64,000 nt of DNA, from positions 1 through 64,000 of the forward strand of contig NZ_QRDX01000007.1 in the NCBI RefSeq assembly GCF_003386195.1, read 5' to 3'. Position 1 is the stretch's first letter. Every line of letters starts with the position of its first letter. Of this stretch, positions 40,103 to 49,302 are shown piece after piece. Under the pieces are notes generated by a model, which was given only the letters and a program-made list of their open reading frames with translations, had not been told where the DNA came from and ran no database searches. Made by a program: the position numbers and the translations under genes. The DNA is from Seonamhaeicola aphaedonensis. Lineage in GTDB: Bacteria; Bacteroidota; Bacteroidia; Flavobacteriales; Flavobacteriaceae.

Positions 40103-40110
40103 TATTTTTG
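40103..40110 (+). promoter_or_regulatory. -7 promoter box (TATTTTTG) for the LEA14-like/ribD run
   Basis: Exact TAnnTTTG match followed by CGC, 35 bp before the ATG at 40146. Confidence 0.5.
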
Positions 40111-40145
40111 CGCAAGTGAAGATACTTAAATCTGTAAAAACGTAA

Positions 40146-40601
40146 ATGAGAGCATTTATTATTTTATCAACAATTACTTTATTGTGTTGCTGTTGCACTG
40201 TAAGGGAAAAACCAGAATTTTTAAGGGTTGAGAATATAAAAGTATTGGAATCCTCTCCAAGTCAAGTTACACTTACCGCTAATGCTTTATTTTTAAATCC
40301 CAATGATATTGGTGGTAGGTTAAAAACAGATGCCATAAAAATATTTGTAAACAATAATGAAATGGCAACGGTATCAACAGAAAGTTTCAAGGTTCCTCCG
40401 CAAAAAGAGTTTTCTATTCCGCTTAGTGCTTATATTCCAACCGATAGTATTTTCAATAACAAAAGTATTGGTGGTCTTATTGGTAGTTTATTTAGTAAAA
40501 AAGTTAAGGTTCAATATAAAGGAGATATTGTTTACAAAGCACTAGGCTTTTCTTATACCTACACCATTGACAAAACAGAAAATATAAAAATTAAGATTTA
40601 G
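40146..40601 (+). CDS. LEA type 2 domain lipoprotein
   Basis: A 151-aa secreted protein. The signal sequence ends in CCCC, with several candidate lipidation Cys around residues 14-17. The body has the LEA14-like WHy pattern: NIKVLESSPSQVTLTANALFLNPNDIGG (30-57), a beta pair IKIFVNNNEMATV and the FKVPPQKEFSIPLSAYIP strand (about 80-97). Role unknown. ribD follows 3 bp later, so it is co-transcribed. Confidence 0.78.
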   Translation: MRAFIILSTITLLCCCCTVREKPEFLRVENIKVLESSPSQVTLTANALFLNPNDIGGRLKTDAIKIFVNNNEMATVSTESFKVPPQKEFSIPLSAYIPTDSIFNNKSIGGLIGSLFSKKVKVQYKGDIVYKALGFSYTYTIDKTENIKIKI

Positions 40602-40604
40602 TAC

Positions 40605-41645
40605 TTGGCAAACCATGAACTATACATACAACGTTGCATTGAAATTGGTAAAAACGGCTTAGGCACTACCCGTCCCAACCCAATGGTTGGCGCCGTAATT
40701 GTTCTTAATAATAAAATTATTGGAGAGGGTTATACTAGCGCTTACGGTGGTAATCACGCAGAATTAAATGCTATAAACTCTGTTAAAAACAAAGATCTTT
40801 TAAAAGAGAGTACACTTTATGTAACCTTAGAACCTTGCTCGCATTATGGCAAAACACCTCCCTGCAGTGACTTGATTATTAAACATAGTATTCCTAATGT
40901 AGTGATTGGTTGCATTGATGATAATACACTTGTAGCCGGAAAAGGTATTAAAAAATTGAGGGAAGCGGGTACAAATGTGATAGTTGGGATTTTAGAGCGA
41001 GCATGTAAAGAACACCATAAACGCTTTTTTACTTATCACAATAAAAAGCGCCCTTATATTATATTAAAATGGGCAGAAACCTCAGATGGTTTTATAGCTC
41101 CAGACACGAAAAACGAACAAAAACCTGTTTGGATTACCAACAAATATTCAAGACAAATAGTACACAAATGGCGCACCGAAGAGCAAGCTATTTTAGTTGG
41201 TATAAATACTGTAATACAAGATAACCCTAGTTTAACAGTTCGTGATTGGACAGGTAAAAACCCTATTAGAATTGTTTTAGATGGTGACCTAAAACTATCA
41301 CAAGATTTTAATGTTTTTGATGATGCATCCAAAACCATTGTTATAACGGACAAAGAAGTTTCTTCAACTAAAAGCAATGTTTTTGAAGAAGTTGCATTTT
41401 ATGAATCTAGTTTAGCGCATGAAGTATGCAACATTTTATTTGAACATCAAATAAACTCGGTAATCATTGAGGGTGGAAGCAAAACACTTCAAACATTTAT
41501 AGATGAAAATCTTTGGGATGAAGCTCGAGTGTTTACAGGGAATACTTGTTTTAAAAAAGGCACTAAAGCTCCCATTTTAAATAGTAAATTAGTATCACAG
41601 CAAAAAGTTTCCAAAGACATTCTTAAAATATACAAGAATGATTAA
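40605..41645 (+). CDS. ribD: Bifunctional riboflavin synthesis deaminase/reductase
   Basis: Deaminates and then reduces the pyrimidine intermediate of riboflavin synthesis. The zinc deaminase domain shows NPMVGAV (25-31), HAELNA (51-56) and PCSHYGKTPPC (77-87). The C-terminal reductase domain (about 145-346) has PYIILKWAETSDGFIAP and EGGSKTLQTFID. Starts with TTG at 40605; there is no in-frame ATG that keeps the first helix. 346 aa is normal. The HAD gene overlaps its end by 8 bp. Confidence 0.95.
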   Translation: MANHELYIQRCIEIGKNGLGTTRPNPMVGAVIVLNNKIIGEGYTSAYGGNHAELNAINSVKNKDLLKESTLYVTLEPCSHYGKTPPCSDLIIKHSIPNVVIGCIDDNTLVAGKGIKKLREAGTNVIVGILERACKEHHKRFFTYHNKKRPYIILKWAETSDGFIAPDTKNEQKPVWITNKYSRQIVHKWRTEEQAILVGINTVIQDNPSLTVRDWTGKNPIRIVLDGDLKLSQDFNVFDDASKTIVITDKEVSSTKSNVFEEVAFYESSLAHEVCNILFEHQINSVIIEGGSKTLQTFIDENLWDEARVFTGNTCFKKGTKAPILNSKLVSQQKVSKDILKIYKND

Positions 41646-42246
41646 CACCATTATTTTCGATTTTGGTAATGTTTTTATCAATCTCAATGAAGCTTACACG
41701 TTAGACTATATAAAACATTTCGAGTCATCTAAACATTATACCGACATTATTGAAACCAATATTCAATTTGAAAAAGGTGAAATATCAAAAGATTCTTTTT
41801 TATCAAAATATCAAAGTTATTTTCCGATCCTATCCAAGGAGGAGATTATAAGTAAATGGAATTCCATTTTAGATGAATTTCCTAAATACAGGTTAGATTT
41901 CCTAAAAGATTTAAAGAAAAACTCAAATTACAAACTCATTTTATTGAGTAACACCAATGAACTTCATATAAGCTGGATTAAAGACAACATACCTTTTTAT
42001 GAAGATTTTAAAAGCTGCTTTGATGAATTCTACTTATCACACAAAATCCAGTTGAGAAAACCAGATAAAGACATTTTTAATTTCATTCTAAATAAAAATA
42101 ACCTCAAAGCAGAAACATGTCTTTTCATTGATGATAATAAAGATAACATTTTAACTGCCGATGACTTAAATTTAAATACATGGCATTTAAACCCAAAAAA
42201 AGAAGATATTGTAGATTTATTTAAAATTAAAAGTGCTTTATTTTAA
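41638..42246 (+). CDS. HAD-superfamily hydrolase
   Basis: A 202-aa cytosolic hydrolase. Motif I is IIFDFGNVFINL (5-16), nucleophile Asp8; motif II SNTNE (about 102-106); motif III Lys in LRKPDKDIF (about 139-147); motif IV FIDDNKDN (about 163-170). A small cap helix set lies at about 16-90. Substrate unknown; the ribD context would allow the missing riboflavin-pathway phosphatase, which in other bacteria is a HAD enzyme. That is inference. Confidence 0.88.
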   Translation: MINTIIFDFGNVFINLNEAYTLDYIKHFESSKHYTDIIETNIQFEKGEISKDSFLSKYQSYFPILSKEEIISKWNSILDEFPKYRLDFLKDLKKNSNYKLILLSNTNELHISWIKDNIPFYEDFKSCFDEFYLSHKIQLRKPDKDIFNFILNKNNLKAETCLFIDDNKDNILTADDLNLNTWHLNPKKEDIVDLFKIKSALF

Positions 42247-42249
42247 AAA

Positions 42250-42858
42250 TTGACTGAAAAAGACACATACAAAACTATTACTGAGACCATAGAGGATATC
42301 TTATTCAAGGATAAGAATAGCAAGTTTTTTGGATACGCCTTTCCCGTATTAAACGAAAACGAGGCTAAAGAACATATTGAAAATCTAAAAAAGAAACATC
42401 ATTCGGCAAGACACTGGTGTTACGCCTATAAAATAGGAACCGAAACCGCTATATTTAGGGCTAATGACGATGGTGAACCCAGTAACTCTGCAGGCATGCC
42501 AATCTATAACCAAATACTATCTTTTAATCTAACCAATGTGCTAATAGTTGTGGTACGTTATTTTGGAGGCGTTAAATTGGGGGTTAGCGGACTTACAAAT
42601 GCTTATAAAACTACAGCACAATTAACTTTAGAAGCGGCTAATATTATTAAAAAGACCATCAATGTTGATTATAACATCTTTTTTGGTTATCAAAATATGA
42701 ATACGGTGATGAGAATTATCAAGGAAAAAAACTTAAACATCACTCATCAAAAAATGGAGCTAGACTGCCAAATCACAATTTCAGTAAGAAAAAAAGAAGC
42801 CGAATCTGTTTTTAAAACTTTTAATAAACTCTACGAAATAAATATCAAAAAAGTTTAA
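42250..42858 (+). CDS. YigZ/IMPACT family protein
   Basis: A 202-aa protein of the UPF0029 group. The signature HSARHWCYAYKIG (51-63) and RANDDGEPSNSAGMPI (about 72-87) followed by VVVRYFGGVKLGVSGL (about 99-114) are intact; a C-terminal DUF1949-like domain (about 135-200) completes it. Starts with TTG, 3 bp after the HAD stop. Its stop codon overlaps that of the convergent thioesterase gene by 4 bp. Confidence 0.9.
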   Translation: MTEKDTYKTITETIEDILFKDKNSKFFGYAFPVLNENEAKEHIENLKKKHHSARHWCYAYKIGTETAIFRANDDGEPSNSAGMPIYNQILSFNLTNVLIVVVRYFGGVKLGVSGLTNAYKTTAQLTLEAANIIKKTINVDYNIFFGYQNMNTVMRIIKEKNLNITHQKMELDCQITISVRKKEAESVFKTFNKLYEINIKKV

Positions 42859-43259
42859 CCCAAATTTCCAATGGCATCTAAAATATATTTTGGTGCCCGA
42901 GTTGGTTTATTAGTTTTCATGTCAATGAATACTAAACTGGTAGTTGCTGTTGTTAGAATTTCACCTTTTTCATTAGTGATTTCGTAATCAAATTCAATCT
43001 TTGCTGTGGGAATATTTTTTAATTGAGTTTTTACATTAATTAAGTCATCATAACCTGCTGACTTTTTATAATTTATATTCAACGAAACAACAGGAAGCAT
43101 AACACCGCCCTCTTCCATTTTTTTGTATGAAATGCCTAGTTTTCTTAGCCATTCAATTCTTCCCATTTCAAGATATAATGCATAGTTGCCGTGATAAACT
43201 ACACCCATTTGGTCAGTTTCTCCATAACGCACTCTTATTTGTATTTCGTCGAATTTCAT
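42855..43259 (-). CDS. Acyl-CoA thioesterase, YbgC/FadM hotdog family
   Basis: A hotdog-fold thioesterase, 134 aa from the ATG at 43259. The catalytic segment RYGETDQMGVVYHGNYALYLEMGR (about 9-32) contains the Asp of the YbgC type (ETDQMG) and VYHGNY. An upstream in-frame start would add 13 residues with no family match. Likely hydrolyses short or medium acyl-CoA; physiological substrate unknown. Confidence 0.9.
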   Translation of the reverse strand: MKFDEIQIRVRYGETDQMGVVYHGNYALYLEMGRIEWLRKLGISYKKMEEGGVMLPVVSLNINYKKSAGYDDLINVKTQLKNIPTAKIEFDYEITNEKGEILTTATTSLVFIDMKTNKPTRAPKYILDAIGNLG

Positions 43260-43445
43260 TGTAATAATTAAATATTTTTTTGTAGCTTCGGAAAGCAAAT
43301 AAACATGAGGAAAAATTTCTGAAAATTCAATAGAATTTCATTTTTTTTTTAAGAATTTTGTTCACATATTTGCCGTTAGAAGAAGGGGACGCTATTTCTG
43401 ATTTCTTCTCAAATTACTAACTAACAAAAACCACAAAATTTAACA

Positions 43446-44873
43446 ATGAGTTTAACTGCGGAATCAGTATGGAATAATTGTCTGGAATTCATAAAAGATA
43501 ATATTCAACCGCAAGCATATAAAACATGGTTTGAACCCATAATTGCTGTTAAACTTACTGAAAATGCTTTAAGCATTCAGGTTCCAAGCAAATTCTTTTA
43601 TGAGTGGCTTGAGGAGCACTACGTTAAAATTTTAAAAGTTGCCCTTACCAAAGAGCTAGGTAAAAATGCCAAATTGGTTTACATTATTAAAATGGAAAAC
43701 ACCTATGGCAACAAACAACCCTTTACAGAAAAGATTCCTAGTTCTAATAGAACAGCCGTAAAATCACAAGATGTTGATATTCCATTAAATAATAAAAGTC
43801 CTGAGTTAAGAAACCCTTTTGTTATTCCCGGTATTAGAAATGTGAAAATTGAATCACAGCTAAATCCCAACTATAGTTTTGACAATTTTTTAGAAGGAGA
43901 TTCAAATCGCTTAGCCAGAAGTGCAGGTTTAGCGGTTGCCAACAAACCTGGAGGCACATCATTTAACCCGCTGCTTATTTTTGGTGGCGTAGGTTTAGGA
44001 AAAACACATTTAGCACATGCTATTGGTGTTGATATCAAAGATAAGTACCCAGAAAAAACCGTTTTATACATTTCAGCTGAAAAATTTACCCAACAGTACA
44101 TTGATGCTATCAAAAAAAACAATAGAAATGATTTTATTCATTTTTATCAAATTATTGATGTATTAATTATTGATGATGTACAATTTCTTTCTGGAAAGTC
44201 TGGAACACAAGATGTTTTCTTTCATATCTTCAATCATTTACATCAAAATGGTAAACAAGTTGTACTTACCAGCGATAAAGCTCCAGTTGATATGCAAGAT
44301 ATTGAACAACGTTTGCTATCACGTTTTAAATGGGGACTTTCTGCTGAATTACAAACACCAGACTTTGAAACTAGGGTTTCTATATTAAAGAATAAACTTT
44401 ATAGAGATGGCGTTGAAATGCCAGAGGAAATTATCGATTATGTTGCAAAAAATATTAAAACCAACGTAAGAGAATTAGAAGGTGCTATCATTTCTTTAAT
44501 TGCTCAGTCATCCTTCAACAAAAAGGAAATCACGCTGGACTTGGCAAGAATTATTGTTGAGAAATTTGTTAAAAACACCAAACGCGAAGTTTCTATAGAT
44601 TATATACAAAAAGTAGTATCAGACTATTTTCAAATGGATATTGATACGCTTCAATCTAAAACAAGAAAACGCCACATTGTTCAGGCACGTCAGTTAGCTA
44701 TGTTTTTTGCTAAAAAATTCACCAAAGCCTCATTGGCAAGTATTGGTTCACAAATTGGTAAACGTGACCATGCCACTGTTTTGCATGCTTGCAAAACTGT
44801 AGACAACCTATCTTCAACAGATAAGCAGTTTAGAAAATACGTTGAGGATATTACCAAAAAACTTTCTGTATAA
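43446..44873 (+). CDS. dnaA: Chromosomal replication initiator DnaA
   Basis: Opens the replication origin as an ATP-bound oligomer. Domain I (1-82, SVWNNCLEFIKDNIQPQAYKTW), a short linker, domain III AAA+ with Walker A FGGVGLGKTHLA (179-190) and Walker B VLIIDDVQFL, and domain IV with the DNA-binding signature KRDHATVLHACKTV near residue 440. 475 aa is normal. dnaN and recF are not adjacent, as often in this phylum. The 186-bp upstream spacer has no clear DnaA-box cluster. Confidence 0.98.
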   Translation: MSLTAESVWNNCLEFIKDNIQPQAYKTWFEPIIAVKLTENALSIQVPSKFFYEWLEEHYVKILKVALTKELGKNAKLVYIIKMENTYGNKQPFTEKIPSSNRTAVKSQDVDIPLNNKSPELRNPFVIPGIRNVKIESQLNPNYSFDNFLEGDSNRLARSAGLAVANKPGGTSFNPLLIFGGVGLGKTHLAHAIGVDIKDKYPEKTVLYISAEKFTQQYIDAIKKNNRNDFIHFYQIIDVLIIDDVQFLSGKSGTQDVFFHIFNHLHQNGKQVVLTSDKAPVDMQDIEQRLLSRFKWGLSAELQTPDFETRVSILKNKLYRDGVEMPEEIIDYVAKNIKTNVRELEGAIISLIAQSSFNKKEITLDLARIIVEKFVKNTKREVSIDYIQKVVSDYFQMDIDTLQSKTRKRHIVQARQLAMFFAKKFTKASLASIGSQIGKRDHATVLHACKTVDNLSSTDKQFRKYVEDITKKLSV

Positions 44874-44885
44874 AACGCAATTCAA

Positions 44886-45338
44886 ATGGTTAAAATTCTG
44901 ATGGTTTGTTTAGGCAATATTTGCCGTTCACCATTAGCAGAGGGTATTTTAAAATCCAAACTAACCTCCCACTCCTTTTTTATTGATTCTGCTGGTACTG
45001 CTAATTATCATACTGGAAAACAACCAGATAGTCGTTCTATTGCTGTGGCTAAAAAATATGGATTAGACATATCACATCTCAAAGCTCGACAATTTACTGT
45101 TAATGATTTTGATAATTTTGATTTTATTTATGTAATGGATGATTCTAATTATCAAAATGTGCTACGCTTAGCCAGAAGTGAAAGTGATGTTCAAAAGGTT
45201 AGTATGATATTGAACCTTGTTTACCCAAATCAGAATTATGATGTTCCAGACCCCTATTACGGTGGTGACCAAGGTTTCGAAAACGTATACAAAATGCTGG
45301 ACGAAGCTTGTACTATTATAGCTGACAAGCTGAGTTAA
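44886..45338 (+). CDS. Low-molecular-weight protein-tyrosine phosphatase
   Basis: A 150-aa phosphatase with P-loop VCLGNICRSP (7-16; nucleophile Cys8, Arg14) and the general acid in VPDPYYGG (about 119-126). The fold and length are typical. It could dephosphorylate arginine or tyrosine residues or act on small molecules; target unknown. It lies 12 bp after dnaA and 8 bp before the RsmI-like gene. Confidence 0.93.
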   Translation: MVKILMVCLGNICRSPLAEGILKSKLTSHSFFIDSAGTANYHTGKQPDSRSIAVAKKYGLDISHLKARQFTVNDFDNFDFIYVMDDSNYQNVLRLARSESDVQKVSMILNLVYPNQNYDVPDPYYGGDQGFENVYKMLDEACTIIADKLS

Positions 45339-45346
45339 TTTATTTA

Positions 45347-46060
45347 ATGAACAGAAAAGGCCATCTATATCTAATTCCTTGCACTTTAGGTGAAAACGAA
45401 CCTCTTGAGGTATTGCCCATTACTATCAAAGAAACTATTGAACGAATAAATATTTTTATTGTTGAAAACGAAAAATCTGCCAGACGTTTCATAAAAAAGA
45501 TTACCCCTGAAAAATCACAACCCTCTTTACAATTTTTTATTTTAAATAAGCACACAGATATAACAGATTTGCCAAACTTTTTGAGTTCTTGCTCAAAAGG
45601 CGAAAATGTTGGTTTACTCTCTGAAGCTGGTTGTCCAGGAATTGCTGATCCTGGTGCAGATATTGTAAAAATTGCCCATAAAAAGAACATCAAAGTAATT
45701 CCCTTGGTTGGGCCATCGTCAATACTACTAGCATTAATGAGTTCAGGCATGAACGGGCAACGCTTTGCTTTCAATGGCTACCTTCCTATTGATAAAAACG
45801 AAAGGAAAAATGAATTAAGACGTTTAGAACGTTTATCACTTGAACAAAATCAATCTCAAGTTTTTATCGAAACACCTTATAGGAACAATAAAATGCTAGA
45901 AGATATCACTTCTGCTTTAGGTGAGCTCACCAATGTTTGTGTAGCTTGCGATATTACACTTTCAACAGAATTTATAAAAACACAAACAGTAAACCAGTGG
46001 AAAAAAAATATGGTAGACCTACATAAAAGACCTACCATATTCATCATCCATAAAAGTTAA
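45347..46060 (+). CDS. SAM-dependent methyltransferase, RsmI-like (tetrapyrrole methylase family)
   Basis: A 237-aa enzyme of the family that methylates C1402 of 16S rRNA. Visible: GHLYLIPCTLGE (5-16), the SAM-binding SEAGCPGIADPGADIV (about 92-107) and PLVGPSSILLALMSSGMNGQ (about 117-136). It is shorter than classical RsmI (about 280 aa), and this compact form is common in Bacteroidota. Its 3' end contains a hairpin that probably terminates the convergent gene. Confidence 0.85.
   Translation: MNRKGHLYLIPCTLGENEPLEVLPITIKETIERINIFIVENEKSARRFIKKITPEKSQPSLQFFILNKHTDITDLPNFLSSCSKGENVGLLSEAGCPGIADPGADIVKIAHKKNIKVIPLVGPSSILLALMSSGMNGQRFAFNGYLPIDKNERKNELRRLERLSLEQNQSQVFIETPYRNNKMLEDITSALGELTNVCVACDITLSTEFIKTQTVNQWKKNMVDLHKRPTIFIIHKS
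46008..46040 (-). terminator. Minus-strand terminator embedded in the end of the RsmI-like gene
   Basis: Arms ATATGGTAG and CTACCATAT (46032-46040 and 46008-46016) are perfect; on the minus strand the stem is followed by seven or eight T (46001-46007). It lies 25 bp beyond the stop of the convergent transglycosylase-like gene. Confidence 0.7.
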
Positions 46061-46064
46061 AACA

Positions 46065-46712
46065 CTAAATGGCTTTAGCTTTTCTATTAGGTTTAATAAA
46101 AGAAGTATCATAACCAGAAAAACGCTTCATATACGAGTAAACTGTGGTTCCAAAACCATCAGCAAAATTATCCAGTCCGTAACTTCTTAAATACTTTTTT
46201 ACACTACCAGGTCCTGCTAAATGTGCAGCCGCTAAAATTCCAGATTCAGTAACAACAATACCATTAATTCGTTTTCCAACAAAATTTCTGATGTCTCGTC
46301 TTAAAATCCATTTATTACGCTCTGCGTTGGCAATAAACGCTTTTTCCTGTAGTTTAGGATCATTTAAAAACTGTTCTGGATTATGAATTCCAATCAGTTT
46401 TAATGTTTCTTTACCAAATTGATACTTGCCTAAATACCCAAATTTGTTTACGCAAGCATAATCACCTCTAGACTCTTTAAAAGCTAATGCTTCTTTAAAA
46501 CCAACAAATGATTTGTCTAAAAACGGTGAGAAACCTTCGTTCGACGCTATAAGATTCTTATCTCTAGCCTCTAGACTTACTGTGTAGTTTAAGTCTAATC
46601 CTTTAGTAGAATACTTACTCAAATCAACAGTTTCGTTTGAACTAAACGAAACATACAATAAAAAGCATATTGTAAGTGTCGAAATTGAATAACTTGCAAT
46701 ATTCTTTACCAT
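46065..46712 (-). CDS. Lytic-transglycosylase-like secreted protein
   Basis: A 215-aa protein (ATG 46712) with a signal or anchor helix near residues 5-22. The SLT-like fold shows the catalytic Glu in ALAFKESRGDYACVN, followed by GYLGKYQFGKETLKLIG, EKAFIANAERN and AAHLAGPGSVKKYL, the hallmark order of these muramidases. Probably cleaves or binds peptidoglycan in the periplasm. A GTG start 7 codons upstream is possible. Own promoter at 46772-46779. Confidence 0.8.
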   Translation of the reverse strand: MVKNIASYSISTLTICFLLYVSFSSNETVDLSKYSTKGLDLNYTVSLEARDKNLIASNEGFSPFLDKSFVGFKEALAFKESRGDYACVNKFGYLGKYQFGKETLKLIGIHNPEQFLNDPKLQEKAFIANAERNKWILRRDIRNFVGKRINGIVVTESGILAAAHLAGPGSVKKYLRSYGLDNFADGFGTTVYSYMKRFSGYDTSFIKPNRKAKAI

Positions 46713-46771
46713 AATTTTAAATTTTTTCAGCACATTTTTAAATAAAAATTATGCCTTGAAATTTGAGCGTG

Positions 46772-46779
46772 CAAAATTA
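46772..46779 (-). promoter_or_regulatory. -7 promoter box (TAATTTTG) for the transglycosylase-like gene
   Basis: Exact TAnnTTTG match followed by CACG, 59 bp before the ATG at 46712. Confidence 0.5.
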
Positions 46780-46824
46780 TAAAAAAAAACAATATCATCA
46801 AAACTACTCGATTAAATACTTCTT

Positions 46825-47733
46825 TTAGTAGTAGAATAGATGAAATACACACCTTTTTTTACTAAATTCTAGAGTAGGAAAAGGCATTTTTATCATATTT
46901 ATAATGCTAAAAATTGATCTTAATAAGGGAGAATGGGTTTTAATCCTATTCAAATTTACATCAAAACTCAAATAGAGTTTTCGTCTTCTTGAATTACTTG
47001 TTAACAACTGATTGTCAATATCTTCTGATTCCCCTAACATGCCTTCTGCCCCATAACCTACCGCTACATTTAGCCATTTGGGAATTTTACTGTCTCTAAA
47101 AAATGAATGGAGATTAACACTCAACCAATACGTTTGTCCGTTATAGTCTTTTAAAACCTGCTCTAATAGGTTATTACCAAGCTTTTCAGGATTAATTGAA
47201 GCATATTTTGTTTGGTGAAAAGAGTACTTAACATCAATTCGTTGCTCATTCCAAAGTAATTCTTGTCCAATATAGAGTCCTGTCCCTAAGCCATTTGCAG
47301 CGACATCACCCCATGAAAAACCCCATTCTTTTGAATAACCATCTAATATCTCCACAGCTGCTAAAAAACCAAAACCAAGCGTTGCTCCGTACCATAATTG
47401 ATCTTTTTTACCTATCCCACTCCAACGCAACAAATCGGCTCCTGCTCTGCCTATTTGGTAAGATGTAAAAATATGCCCCATTTTATCCATTTGAAGCCAT
47501 TGGGTATTATCGTTTACGGTATGAAATTTAGAGCGTTCAAAATCTGAATACCACAACTGGTTTAGTCCAACTAAGGAAACTGCAGCTATTGAAGCTTCAG
47601 AAATCACAACCAAATTTCGTCTTGGTATATTGAGTGAATCACTTGGTGTTAAAAAAGCATTGAGTTTAGATTGTGAATACGACTGAACAGAAATTAAAGC
47701 AATTAATAGATATTTAGCCCTAAACCACCTCAC
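46825..47733 (-). CDS. DUF2279 family membrane protein
   Basis: A 302-aa protein with signal peptide (ends around SYSQS) and GTG start. Family motif DKMGHIFTSYQIGRAGADLLRW (about 82-103) with a conserved His, and WGFSWGDVAANGLGTGLYIGQE (about 136-157) with Asp. These two motifs give a putative lipid-phosphatase-like look but activity is not shown. The last 130 residues are beta-rich. It overlaps mltG by 1 bp and is last in the dapF run. Confidence 0.8.
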   Translation of the reverse strand: MRWFRAKYLLIALISVQSYSQSKLNAFLTPSDSLNIPRRNLVVISEASIAAVSLVGLNQLWYSDFERSKFHTVNDNTQWLQMDKMGHIFTSYQIGRAGADLLRWSGIGKKDQLWYGATLGFGFLAAVEILDGYSKEWGFSWGDVAANGLGTGLYIGQELLWNEQRIDVKYSFHQTKYASINPEKLGNNLLEQVLKDYNGQTYWLSVNLHSFFRDSKIPKWLNVAVGYGAEGMLGESEDIDNQLLTSNSRRRKLYLSFDVNLNRIKTHSPLLRSIFSIINMIKMPFPTLEFSKKRCVFHLFYY

Positions 47734-48776
47734 TATTTGTAAATTCCTTGTGAAGACAAATACTTTTGATATTCCCTAGCATTAATATTATGCTGTGATA
47801 ATGTTTTGGCAAACTTATGAAAGCCCATTCGTTTAGCATCGGCTGCAAAATATAGGTATTTATGCTTTTCATAGTTTAAAACGGCATCGATAGCAGACAA
47901 GTCTGGCATGGTAACAAGCCCAGGTGGTAAACCTGTATATTTATAGGTATTGTATGGAGAATCGATTTCTTTGTGAATATTCAAAACACGTTTAATTGTA
48001 GTATTCCTATACTTTGGCAATTTATAGGCTGCAAATTTAAGTGTAGGATCCGCCTGTAAAGGCATGCCAATTTTCAATCTATTAATATATACCCCAGCAA
48101 TTCTAGGTTGCTCTGTAGGTTGTTTAGATTCTTCGTAAACTATAGAGGCTAAAGCCATTACCTCATCTTTGGATAAACCAAGTGATTGGGCTTTATTCAA
48201 ACGGATTTCGTTCCAAAACCTGTTATATTCCTTTAACATCCGGTCTCTAAATGCTTCTGCTGATGTGTTCCAAAAAAACTCATAACTGTTAGGTAGATAC
48301 ATTCCTAAAGCTGTTTCTTCTTTAAAATTGTTTTCAGCATAAAAACTATTATCCGTCATGGCTTTTAATAGAGAAATACTATCTGCCTCAATTTGAAGTG
48401 CAATTCTTCCGGCTAATTTTTCTATGGAATTTTGGTTATTAAATGATACTTTTACAGGAATATTTTTACTTCGAATAGAGTTAATAATATCATTATTACT
48501 CATCCCATTTTTAATAACAAATTTCCCAGCCTTGATATTACTGATATATTTTTTTTGTTTAGCCAAGGCATCAAACTTATTAATATTCTTCAGCAAGGGC
48601 TCCAATTGCTCTCTTACCTCTTTATAAGTATCATTTGATCTTATATAAATATAGGCTTCTTCATTATTAAATGAAGTATTAGGAACCATCATTGCAGAAT
48701 AGATATAATAAGCAAAATAGCCTACAACTGCCAAACCTATTAAGGCAATAGCCCAAAGAATTTTTTTTAAGTACAT
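47733..48776 (-). CDS. mltG: Endolytic murein transglycosylase MltG
   Basis: Cleaves nascent glycan strands and so limits their length. One N-terminal helix (about 7-25) anchors it; a LysM-like domain follows (about 38-105) and then the YceG domain with catalytic Glu in ASIVYEESKQPTEQPRIAGVYINRL (about 212-236) and the MPLQADPT and YNTYKYTGLPPGLV segments. 347 aa is typical. Gap to the GNAT gene is 1 bp. Confidence 0.95.
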   Translation of the reverse strand: MYLKKILWAIALIGLAVVGYFAYYIYSAMMVPNTSFNNEEAYIYIRSNDTYKEVREQLEPLLKNINKFDALAKQKKYISNIKAGKFVIKNGMSNNDIINSIRSKNIPVKVSFNNQNSIEKLAGRIALQIEADSISLLKAMTDNSFYAENNFKEETALGMYLPNSYEFFWNTSAEAFRDRMLKEYNRFWNEIRLNKAQSLGLSKDEVMALASIVYEESKQPTEQPRIAGVYINRLKIGMPLQADPTLKFAAYKLPKYRNTTIKRVLNIHKEIDSPYNTYKYTGLPPGLVTMPDLSAIDAVLNYEKHKYLYFAADAKRMGFHKFAKTLSQHNINAREYQKYLSSQGIYK

Positions 48777-48777
48777 G

Positions 48778-49302
48778 TTATTTATTTATGAGCTGAAATA
48801 AATATTCGTTTTTGTAAGCTCCATCAACATAATTCCAGTCTCTCTTTAATCCAACTTTTTTAAATCCTTGCTTTTCAAAAAGCTTGATGCTTTTTTCGTT
48901 ATCTTCTGAAATACTGCAGTATAACTGATGTAAACCTAGATGTGCAAAACAATAAGATAGTAATAATTTTAAAGCCTCGGTACCATAACCTTTTCCTCTA
49001 TTACCTGTATCTTTTAATAAAACACCAATTCCTGCTCTACTATTTTTAAAATCGAAATCATAAATATCAATCATTCCTAGTGCTTGATCTTTATAACTTG
49101 AAATAACCAATCGTAATTGTTTAACCTCATAGATATCTTTATGAGCATTTTCAATATATTGTTTAATTAAAAATCTAGAAAAAGGTGTTTGTGTATTGCT
49201 AATTTCCCAGATTGTTTCGTCATTTTCAACCGCATGGACAAACTCCAAATCTTCTGGTTCTAGGGCACGTAAATAGATATGTTCTCCTTTAAGTGTTGTC
49301 AT
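48778..49302 (-). CDS. GNAT family N-acetyltransferase (RimJ/RimL-like)
   Basis: A 174-aa acetyltransferase. ATG 49302 overlaps the dapF stop as ATGA, which fixes the start; the in-frame 14-codon extension lies inside dapF. Features: GEHIYLRALEPEDLEFVHAV (5-24), the acetyl-CoA loop GNRGKGYGTEALKLLL (about 95-110), and YCSISEDNEKSIKLFEKQGFKKVG. Probably acts on protein N-termini or small molecules; target unknown. Confidence 0.88.
   Translation of the reverse strand: MTTLKGEHIYLRALEPEDLEFVHAVENDETIWEISNTQTPFSRFLIKQYIENAHKDIYEVKQLRLVISSYKDQALGMIDIYDFDFKNSRAGIGVLLKDTGNRGKGYGTEALKLLLSYCFAHLGLHQLYCSISEDNEKSIKLFEKQGFKKVGLKRDWNYVDGAYKNEYLFQLINK

Noticed and set aside
43260-43445. Origin of replication upstream of dnaA
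   Set aside because: I looked for TTATCCACA-type DnaA boxes and found only poor matches (such as TTGTTCACA); there is no cluster.
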